A DNA stretch of 64,000 nt from Lactarius indigo (taxonomy: Eukaryota; Basidiomycota; Agaricomycetes; Russulales; Russulaceae), in assembly GCA_025766275.1 (NCBI GenBank), contig JAFKAC010000111.1:1-64000 (forward strand). The letters are read 5' to 3'. Below are positions 23,409 to 31,946 of this stretch, piece by piece. The notes beneath the pieces are model-generated. The model was not told where the DNA came from. It made no database searches and saw only the letters and a program-made list of their open reading frames with translations. Position 1 is the stretch's first letter, and every line of letters starts with the position of its first letter. Both the position numbers and the translations under genes were made by a program.

Positions 23409-23952
23409 TGTAATGTCGTCACGACGTTAGCTCGACTTGAGCTCGAGTAGCGGTAACCACTTAGCGAATATCCGGGTCCTGATCTTGATCCTGACACAAC
23501 GGCACGAAGACCCGTGTTCTTGTTCTAGTGAATGCTCGGAGGCACACCGACAAGTACGATCCTGTTCTTGTTGACGCGAGATAGATCGAGAGAAAGAGAG
23601 CGAAAGGTAAGAGGCAGACAGAAAGAGAAACAACAAGTGACGATTCAAGAAGACCAAGATGGCGTATCTTGGTCTTCGCATAGAGTCTTAAATACATGTT
23701 GAGCAGGCTTACAAGCGCTGCTATGAGTCACAGTAGGTAGCGTCCAACGTATTGCAGAAACATCGCAAACACTAATACTACTAGTACCTGTACTAGTGGC
23801 GTCGGTCATCAGTCAGCTATCGTACCTGTATCACCTATCGCACTGCCGTATCACCGTAGGTAAGTCCGCAACTAATATACCTTACCGCCGTAGTTGCAAC
23901 CGGTACAGTAAGGGTCTCAAGTCAAGTAGTCCGTACGAGTAGGAACGTGACA
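23409..23952 (-). repeat. 5' LTR of chromovirus 2
   Basis: 544 bp. On the minus strand a TATA-like TATTTAAG (around 23687-23694) lies about 30 bases before the predicted transcript start at 23660, where ATCTTGGTCTT begins. That 11-mer is complementary to the primer-binding site at 23396-23406. Confidence 0.9.
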
Positions 23953-23957
23953 GTCTA

Positions 23958-24432
23958 TGTGACATCTGCATCAAACAATCAAATATATTTGTTACATATA
24001 TGCGTACAGTGTGGCGGGACCCCGCCGTAATGCATGGGATATCCGTATGTGGTTTGGTGGGTATTGTGATACCTGTATTAGATGTAATGCTACAGGGATT
24101 CGTGAAACACGTATTGGAGATAGTTGTGCGATTAGATGGGGAGTCCGGCATGATACTAGATGGCATACACAATGCTCCTACATATGAGGCAAACATGTAA
24201 CTGTGTTCCACACATGATAGTTCAATTAGGGGATATTTATACCGTGTAACAGCTAGACTACATTATACACCATGCAGCCATCCACATCCAAAGTAAAATG
24301 TATGCCCTCCATTTCAGGTACTTCCATGAATATTCACTAATTGCCACTATCCCAGGAACCCACCATAAGAATCAGAAAACCCACTTGAGGGATAGGCGGA
24401 CTCCCCAAGCATACTCCAAACATCCACCCACC
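23958..24432. other. KDZ spacer upstream of gene F
   Basis: No coding exon is supported. It contains a variant CGG-N4-CCG palindrome near 24013 and a TATTTATACC motif near 24234 that could serve as promoter for gene F. Confidence 0.4.
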
Positions 24433-24879
24433 ATGTTTTCCGATCCAGTTGATAGCTCTTCCTCCGATGCAATGTCATTTGATGAAGATGACATGTATGG
24501 ATCAGATTCTAATGCTAAAACCATTAACCTGAAACCTGACTCCATTGAACCACATTCCCCTGCCCATGTGGACCATGCAAGTCTGCCCAATGACCATATG
24601 GTATGTACACAATAATATGGAGCCATTTAACATGTCTGACATGGTCAGGAGCATGCAGACCTCATATTGGAGACAGAGGAGATGTGCATGGATCTTAAGG
24701 ATATCTCCCTTATGGTAAGGGCACTATGTGAAACAGTGGGAATCAATATGTCACAAACGACAAGTGAAACACAAGATGGACAGTATCAAGGTCACTCCCC
24801 ACATGCATCAGAGATGGCATCAGGATCTGAAGGTGTTGATAATGGTAGCGGTAGTTTCGGAGCACCCGAAATGACATAG
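24433..24879 (+). CDS. KDZ accessory gene F, small acidic protein
   Basis: The chosen start is ATG 24433 (MFSDPVDSSSSDAMSFDEDD). Exon 1 ends at 24600 with ...NDHM. A 48-nt intron (24601-24648, GTATGT...GGTCAG) joins in phase to EHADLILETEEMCMDLKDIS. The stop is at 24877-24879. The product is about 132 residues, rich in Asp/Glu/Ser, with one helix of coiled-coil type (LILETEEMCMDLKDISLMV). I do not recognise the family. It sits directly before the transposase gene on the same strand and is one of the few KDZ genes here without visible damage. An upstream ATG at about 24271 would need a further intron. Confidence 0.5.
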
Positions 24880-25088
24880 AACAGATGATGGTATTCCTAT
24901 CAGATACACTCCACAGTTTCAGATTAGAATTGGGTACACATTCTTCAGGTGTATGATTGTGCAGCGAGCCCAATATTCCAATGTGTAGAATATCCAAGGT
25001 GTTGTAAATGTATTTAATGCGTGAAAGGATTGATGCTGTCCCAATTGCTATCATCCATATCCTCCTAACTCCATTGAAACTTTCTATC

Positions 25089-28000
25089 ATGCCTCGCAAG
25101 AACACCTTTACCATTCCTATGGGAGATGTCTCTGAGGTTGTCTCTAAAACATCAAAGTCTAAGCGGGGACTCCAAACCACTGTGAAGGAGGTCCCATTCC
25201 ATTCTTCAAAGCAGAAGAAGTCAGGCCAGGCTTCAAACCAAGCTACAATAGTTGAGGAGCAGTCATCCAAGCAACAAACGCAGGGGGTTCAGGAGTCACA
25301 TACCCTTCAACCCATAGAACCATATGAAGCTGACATGCAAGACCTTCAACTTGATGACACACAACCCCAACCACATGTATGCGACACAATACCCTTCATC
25401 ATCCATCAAATACTGATCATTTACAGACACCATTGCAGACACATATGGGCCAATGGATAGACATCCGGAGCAGATATCTTCACCTGTTACTAGAGATGGA
25501 GGGTTTGACAAGGGCCCCAAAATGCTCCATGTGCACCATGTCAATGCAGATCAAGTGTTCCAACTGTGTTGGAGGTAACTACTTTTGCAAGGAATGTTGC
25601 CTTCAAATACATACAAGATCCCCATTCCATCGGATGTCCCGCTGGACTGGCACACACTTTGCACCAATATCATTAATATCAATTGGATTTAAGCTCTGTT
25701 TGGGTCATGATGGAAAGCCATGCCCACTTACAGTAGAGGTATGAATACATCAGTCCTATGAAATGTCATATGCACTTATCTATACCCAGGGAGTTCAAGC
25801 AGCTAAAGAGCCACAGACAAGCAGGTGGAGGTCCCGACACACTCGGTCTACATCACTAATATCTGTTGAGGAGGAGCAGGCCCATTCCTCGGGAGGCCCG
25901 CAATCTCCTTTGCAAGCTCTTGAGGATATGCATGGGATTTCAGACACATTGTATGACTTTGCTGGGGATGTGTTGGATCCCTCTGAGGGAAACACAAGAC
26001 GCACACGGACCGCAAAGTCAGGCAATCCACTGATCACAATTGTCAATCAGACAGGTGTCTTTGATATGGATGTACTCTTCTGCATATGCCCCAATGCTGG
26101 TGCCGATGATGAGCAACTACTCCAAGCTGGAATATTTCCTTCAACCTTCAAGCAGATTGAGACTGCATTTACCTTCTCAGTTCTGGATGACTTCTTGGCT
26201 GACAACCTGGAGTGCAAGACAACTGCACAACAGTACTACTCTAAGCTTCAGAGCATCACCAATCGGATGTTCCCTGACCATGTCCCAGTATGTTACAATG
26301 CCATCCCAGCACCACATACTGTATCACTGATAAACATTTACAGAATCTCTACAAACAGCTCTTGAGAGCATCCAGGCAATGGTGAGATTTAAGGAATAGG
26401 ATTCAGAATGGTCTGGGACATCTGCAAGTCAGGGACCCCGCTAATGATGGATCCATGGCCATATTCTGTCCAGCCTGTCCACAGCCAGGTATCAATCTAC
26501 CTGATGATTGGAAGGACAGATATAATGATGAACCGTATGCATTCATTAAACATGTCAAATATCCCATTGTTGACTTGCTCAAAGGAATCAGCTCATCCGA
26601 ACATTTATAATGGATGGTAACTTCTCAGCAGAGCATATGAGATGCAGAACTGGGGAAGCGGACATTCCGCTGTCAGCAGGGATGGCCTTCATGGCAAATC
26701 CCAATTCATATAAGGCTCACCTGCATAGTGGGCAAGAGATTTCCCAGGTATGTCAGATACTATTGACAGTGACTGTTGTCTTATATTCTCATAGCCCAGC
26801 ACATGTAACACATATAGGGCCATTGAACAGGCCAATTCAAGTCGTCCACACCTTGATGTTACAGGCATCGGGGCAACTGCATGCTGTCATGGATTCTTTG
26901 TCCCTACATCTGTAGTTGACTTCCAGAAGGGAGAGAGGTATGTCCAATGTTTAAAGACTCTAGGTGTGGATATAACATCGCTCTTATGCTAGGCAAATAA
27001 ATATGGACTATAGCCTTTGCAAGGCCCTCTCCTACAACATGGAGGACATCCCTGTGGCCCTGGTTATGTATGACATCATGTGCCAATATGGTGTCCACTT
27101 CAGGGAAAGGGTGGAAAAGAGCCCAGAGTTATCTCTGTCTAGCTCTTTACAACTTCGGACTGGGATTGGCCTCTTTCATATTCATGGCCATCAAGATTCA
27201 TGCTTACCCTGCTTTTCACCAAGCTATATTCCTGGAGCGAAGCAGGTGGATGGGGAGATCATTGAGACATTGTGGGCACCACTCAATAATATCTCACAGA
27301 GTATCTGTGGGATGTCCCTGGCCCATCGCCAGGAGGTCTTGGATGCACACATGAACCATTCCAATTGGAAGAAGATGGTCCGCATTGGTCTGTCACATCC
27401 ATATCCATGCTACATTCTAATATAATAATCCATGTTCCAGTTCCATCACTTCTGAAGCGGTGGAAGCGCATGGAAACTGGAATAGATCTTAGTGCTGAGA
27501 CATTCAATACACTCAATGCACGCTTCAGGAAGAAGACCAAGCGATGGCTTGAGGCAGAGAACCATGCTCAATCTAACAGGCATGAAGACCCTACTTTAAT
27601 GGACATATATGATACAGCATCATCCAAAGGTATTGTTACCCAATAAACCAATCTATTCTACACTGATGAATATCATTAGCTCCCTCTCGTGCAGAAATCC
27701 AGCAACAACTGATTTCAGAGGAAAGTAGAGATATTACTACTCATGGGCAAACATCTTGGATTTCTTGTGGGATAAAGATTCAGGAGCTACAGTTGGTCCC
27801 TTCAATGGTATATGTGACTGTTGGCTGATGTCCTGTGAAGACTGGCCATCAGATATCAACTACGGGCATATGGTCCAAAGATCAACACAGAGGAGGTCCA
27901 AGTCATTGAAAATAAGCAGAGTCGCCTCCAGAAGCTCATTGACATATTTGAGCATCAGGGAGATTCTTTCCTCCTCCAACAGAAACTCACAGATGATTCC

Positions 28001-28959
28001 CCAATATCACCATTGGGTAATTATGAAGAGTACAACCATGTGGATGATCTCGGACCTCCCGATAATACAGATGACAATCATTCAGGTCATGATTTCCATC
28101 ATCACACTCATCAGGCATTGGATGGATCTGGGATGGATGGCATCAATCCAGAAGATCTTCCCATTCTTCTTCCCTCATCCCTTGGATGGGAATGGTGTGT
28201 CAAGCATGGAGCCCAATCTCTTGCCAGGAAGGAGGTACAGCTACGCCATGCACAAGCCAGTGATTCCATTCACAGGATCCGCCTTGCCCTTGGATTCAAG
28301 TCAGCTCTGTTCCGCACTCAGGTTAGACCTGCTAACACACAGCAGACAAAGACCCATGCTTGGAATGCCATACACAGTGTTGATACTACTGTCCATGAGC
28401 ATGCACGCATATATAGCATGGCACGTAATGCATACCGGAGTCTCCGACAGGCATCAATGAATCTACAGGACCTTCCAAGATTACGTGCAGAGGACTTCCA
28501 TGTAGCAACCTTGGTTCTTGGATCAGAGCCAATAGGACAGCGTAACAAGCAAACATCCTGAATCTGGGGGTTTGGCCACACTGTTGAAGATGATGGAACA
28601 TGGATGGATGATTGTAGGTTCTCATATTCATCAGTGCTTATATTGATGGACTCAATTATTTAACAGTTGAAAGGGTTCATTGGCTCCGTGCAAGGGCACA
28701 GTTTGAACGATGGTTGGAGGAGCAGCACAGCATCCATAATGAAGCTGAATGGGTCCCTGCATACTTCCATGCCAAGGCAAAGATGTGGAAGAAGCTCATG
28801 ACCATTGCTGCACAGGATTCGCTTAAGGGGCACCAAGCATATGCATCATATCAGATGCATGCATGGGAAGAACTCTCCAGAAGCTCAGTTAAGGCCCTCA
28901 CCCCAATCACAGATGCTCCATTAAAGCATTGTAAAGTTAAATCAATCCACTTGTTCTAA
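25089..28959 (+). pseudogene. KDZ transposase with CxC2-type cysteine cluster, two nonsense codons
   Basis: Eleven exons: 25089-25376, 25427-25738, 25790-26287, 26344-26553, 26592-26747, 26795-26937, 26993-27387, 27441-27629, 27680-27791, 27841-28613, 28667-28959, with introns of 38-56 nt. Order of motifs: a basic Ser/Gln-rich N-terminus; the cysteine cluster CSMCTMSMQIKCSNC, then CKECC and SPFHRMSRWTG (CxC2 type); GVFDMDVLFCICPNA; a zinc-binding CPACPQPGINLPDDW; catalytic IMDGNF; CNTYRAIEQANSSRPHLDVTG; VMYDIMCQYGVHFRERV; FHIHGHQDSCLPCFSP; VDGEIIETLWAPLN (catalytic Glu); C-terminal ERVHWLRARAQFERW. In-frame TGA codons at 26383-26385 and 28559-28561 both replace expected Trp. The 38-nt intron before IMDGNF may instead be a frameshift. 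It would cut and join the KDZ ends in the nucleus. Confidence 0.9.
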
Positions 28960-29195
28960 CACATGCATTCCCATTATTTTACATATGGATGGATATCAGT
29001 TCTTTGCAGGATATCCATACTCTTATGTTAATATATTCAGATGGATAGAAGTATGTATATGGTGACATTGACGGAGTGTCCGACTCTGCTACAATCATAG
29101 ATCCACTGGACACATATGGATACCAGCCAATGCAAGGTGTATTCTTGGGTATATTAGCTGGTTAGGCATCGAGTCATGTCCATTCATGAGGGATG
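28960..29195. other. KDZ spacer after the transposase
   Basis: Non-coding. It contains the CGG-N5-CCG palindrome 29072-29082. Weak similarity to 456-560 in reverse complement hints that the inverted repeats once reached further inward. Confidence 0.4.
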
Positions 29196-29650
29196 GTATC
29201 TTTCAACCCCTTCACATTTGTATAGCCTTTCTATATCTATTCATTCTATGTGAATATTACCCTCAATCAAATAATGATCACGACCACTGATTCCAACTCC
29301 TGGAGTAGTAAGGACTTATTACAATTTCATCCAAACTCTCTAAACATCTTATTGACTTGTTTCACAATCAACAGACCATCAAAGCATACCCCCACATCCA
29401 TTCACTGAGTTCCTTTTGTCGTCCCTTGTATATCCATATTCCCTGTACTTCCTGTCACTAATATGTGTTACTATGAGGCATGTTTCAACTTGTGTGTGCT
29501 AATAATCAAAAAGCGGACACCCCGCTTCCAGCTGGTGCTGGTTGGACTATCAATTACGTCGGATTCTCCAACATCGGCCGGCGCCAGCTGAGTATGAATC
29601 ACAGAAGATTCTCACCGTCGGCTGGGGGTATCAATTACATAAGCCACCGC
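29196..29650 (-). repeat. Right terminal inverted repeat of the KDZ element
   Basis: Reverse complement of 1-455, ending ...ATAAGCCACCGC at 29650. It contains the palindrome 29514-29524 (CGG ACACC CCG). The first palindrome of the left TIR has decayed here to CGG ATTCT CCA. Confidence 0.9.
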
Positions 29651-30083
29651 TGATCATTATGTGCGTGCGGACCCCTGGCAGTGTACAGCAGGAGTCTTAG
29701 CAAACTCAGAGCTTCGCACAAGCATTCACCAGCCACACAACAATGTGCACAGGTTCCCTGATTCAGCCACGATGCCACCTTTCTTTGTAAAGGCAACCTC
29801 TTATACAGCATCAATAGCAAGCGAGCTACGATCACACAGGCTCCCATGCTGAGCGTACACCTTTGGAACAACCAGCTGAGCTACAGACCGCGTTTCCCAG
29901 TTCCACAGCGACATGCACAACAGCAGCCATCAAGTTTTGTGAAGAGTATCCTGCATCAAGAGGTATCAAGCACAGCCCCGATTACAAGCACACCACAATC
30001 ACGCAGCAGCTCATTGGTCGCCCACAGATTATGGTGGACATCGCTTATCAACAGTAGTGATTGCAGGTTCTGTGACAGCATGC
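29651..30083. other. Unique flank of the KDZ element, start of a degenerate repeat region
   Basis: No gene recognised. The stretch around 30052-30083 (ACAGTAGTGATTGCAGG and following) is repeated in diverged form near 47538-47575, after the insertions at 30084 and 30791. Confidence 0.4.
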
Positions 30084-30742
30084 TGATGAACAGCACACAG
30101 AAGTAGCATACTCACAGTGGACTAAGAGGACTGTGGTGAGATAAGCTGGGTGGCTGGAAGCAGCACAGGGGTGTCAAGCAGAGTGAAGCAAAGTGGAAGT
30201 CTGGCACACAGAGCAGTGAGGAACTGATGATACATTAGAGAGGAGGAGACATACCTGGCACACAGAGCAGTGAGGAACTGATGATACATTAGAGAGGAGG
30301 AGACATACCTGGCACACAGAGCAGTGAGGAACTGATGTGGACCAGGAGCGTACAAGCCTACTATTTATACTATACAGAGGAGTGACACTACTACAAGAGA
30401 AGTAACATAGGGTCACACAGTACAAGGGACGTTGTTCTACATGTGGGACAAAGGAGTGTGTTAATGGAGAACAAGGAGCGCAAAACAAAGAGAGTCCAGA
30501 CTAAGATGATATCATAGTGACATCACAATAAAGATAACGCTAGAAAGAGAACAAAGGAAAGAGTACAATGAAGAGTCCGGAGTAGTTCATATGATGTCAT
30601 TGTACAGTGATGTCATAGAAGTCCTAGATTGTACAGATCAAATCAAATCTAATCCAAAGCGGTCCTAATTAATCTACAGCAGTCCATATCTGTAAGTCCG
30701 GTCCGTATGAGCCGCTAAGTGCGCAAGGGTCACTTATCAACA
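30084..30742 (-). mobile_element. Solo LTR, family X copy 2
   Basis: 659 bp on the minus strand, TGTTGATAAGTGACCC...TTCATCA, flanked by CATGC (30079-30083 and 30743-30747). It is the same family as 2103-2715. It carries an extra copy of a 58-bp direct repeat (TCTGGCACACAGAGCAGTG type units near 30200, 30255 and 30310), which explains most of the length difference. Confidence 0.95.
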
Positions 30743-31034
30743 CATGCATGGAAGAATGCAACATGGCCCTTTCAAGAGCAGTACCCAGTGTGTTACGTTT
30801 CGGACTTTCTGTACTGTGGTACGATAACTTCTGAGGACCCTTACTGTACCGGTTGCAACTACGGCGGTAAGGTAGATTAGTTGCGGACTTACTTACGGTG
30901 ATACGGTGGTGCGATAGGCGATAGGCGATAGGGTACGATAAGCTGACTGATGACCAACGCCACTAGTACTGGTACTAGTAGTATTAGGGTTCGAGTTGTT
31001 TCTGCGATACGTCGGACGCTACTTTACTGTGTCT

Positions 31035-31612
31035 TGTTACGCCCTAGCAGGGGCGTGGGTTCTGAAGGTTTCTAGTCACCCAAGTATCAAGCGAAGACTT
31101 CTGTTGTCTTATTGCTATGAAATACAAGTGGCAAAGGTGTGGCACAGGGTGCAGCACTACTCTGTAATGTAGGACTCCTCGTCCGAAGTGTATGACACTT
31201 CTCTACACTTGATCTTGCTAGTGCACAGAGTATAACAGGTGTGACGCGTTGATATAGTTCAACTGCAAAGACTTCGGAGTGTCCTGGTTAGGGACTGAGG
31301 TAGGGGATGCACAAGAAGAGGGGAATAAGACAAGGTCACACCAAAGTACGGAGGCAAGGTTGCTAGATTGCAAACGAAGCCAAGTCTGGCTTCCTACGGT
31401 CTATGGTACAGGTTTATATAGGACAGGGTTCCAAACAACATGAACACAAGTCCACACAATATCAAAGAGACTAAACGGAATAAGAAGAAGTTCGGATCAA
31501 AGAAACAGCGCCACTAGTAACAGTAGCTCCTTTGGTAACAAGGTATGGTACAGAAGGGGAAGGCAGGGTGGAGACATACTGTGGGTTAGGTCCGAAGCGT
31601 CGGATCATAACA
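31035..31612 (+). mobile_element. Solo LTR, family Z copy 1, in the 5' LTR of chromovirus 3
   Basis: 578 bp, TGTTACGCCCTAGCAGG...GGATCATAACA, flanked by TGTCT (31030-31034 and 31613-31617). A 579-bp sister lies at 56420-56998. It sits upstream of the TATA-like box of the host LTR. Confidence 0.96.
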
Positions 31613-31648
31613 TGTCTCATAGCAGCGCTTGTAAGCCTGCTCGATATG

Positions 31649-31693
31649 TATTTAAACTGTCTTGTGAAGACCAAGATACGCCATCTTGGTCTT
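31649..31693 (+). promoter_or_regulatory. Predicted core promoter and transcript start of chromovirus 3
   Basis: TATTTAAA at 31649-31656, then a perfect 12-bp inverted repeat (GAAGACCAAGAT, 5-base loop, ATCTTGGTCTTC). The right arm starts at 31683 and its first 11 bases are complementary to the primer-binding site. The spacing from TATA-like box to right arm is typical for RNA polymerase II. The same arrangement occurs in every family 1 LTR here and in chromovirus 4. Confidence 0.6.
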
Positions 31694-31929
31694 CTTGAAT
31701 CGTCACTCGTGTTTCCTTTCTTTCCCTCTCATCTCATTCTAAAGCAGGACTTCCGACTTCCAACTCGTTGAAGTAGCAAAGAGCAAACAGACGTCTTGTC
31801 GGTGTACCTTCGCGTATTCACTAAGACAAGAACACGGACCTCCTGGTCGTCGTGTCGATTGAACATTCGCTAAGTTGTTATCGCCCCTAAAGAGCTCAAG
31901 TCAAGCTAACGTCGTGGCGACGTTACATT

Positions 31930-31940
31930 AAGACCAAGAT
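31930..31940 (+). promoter_or_regulatory. Self-priming primer-binding site of chromovirus 3
   Basis: AAGACCAAGAT, two bases after the 5' LTR, exactly complementary to 31683-31693. In Tf1 the 5' end of the RNA folds back on such a site and is cleaved to prime reverse transcription. The same mechanism is inferred here. Confidence 0.65.
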
Positions 31941-31946
31941 ATCACC

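Larger units (their letters stand above)
15039..23952 (-). mobile_element. Chromovirus 2 (Ty3/Gypsy, family 1) with two solo LTRs inside
   Basis: 544-bp LTRs (15039-15582 and 23409-23952) with TG...CA ends and target duplications GTCTA (15034-15038 and 23953-23957) bound a minus-strand gag-pol. Subtracting the two internal solo LTRs with their duplications leaves 7920 bp, nearly the same as chromovirus 3 (7911 bp), its sister copy. The two LTRs differ at eight sites, all transitions, seven of them CpG-type. Stops in gag and pol plus the insertions make it dead. Confidence 0.96.
1..29650 (+). mobile_element. KDZ-superfamily DNA transposon with accessory genes and nested insertions
   Basis: The first bases of the window (GCGGTGGCTTATGTAATTGA) reappear as the reverse complement ending at 29650, and the two ends align for roughly 450 bp. 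Between them lie a CxC2-type cysteine cluster and KDZ transposase catalytic motifs, which define the Kyakuja-Dileera-Zisupton group. Subtracting the solo LTR at 2103, the LTR element at 6979 and the chromovirus at 15039, with their target duplications, leaves about 12.98 kb of original element. The cargo is gene A and gene B on the minus strand and gene C, gene F and the transposase on the plus strand. The left end coincides with the window edge, so the outermost bases and the target-site duplication of the KDZ element itself cannot be checked. Stops and insertions make it non-functional as it stands. Confidence 0.88.
30791..31927 (+). repeat. 5' LTR of chromovirus 3, interrupted
   Basis: 554 bp of LTR plus a 578-bp solo LTR and its 5-bp duplication. 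TATTTAAA at 31649-31656 lies about 34 bases before the predicted transcript start at 31683. It ends CGACGTTACA. Confidence 0.95.

Noticed and set aside
6979..23952. Repeat-induced point mutation as cause of element decay
   Set aside because: Observed LTR differences lie at CpG, with no excess at CpA to TpA, and the numbers are low.
25089..28959. TGA in the KDZ transposase read as Trp or selenocysteine recoding
   Set aside because: Nuclear fungal genes use TGA as stop, other genes here use TGA as a normal stop, and neighbouring elements show the same kind of decay.
1..29650. A TET/JBP dioxygenase as KDZ cargo
   Set aside because: TET/JBP genes are known to travel with fungal KDZ elements, but no frame here shows an H-x-D...H dioxygenase core.
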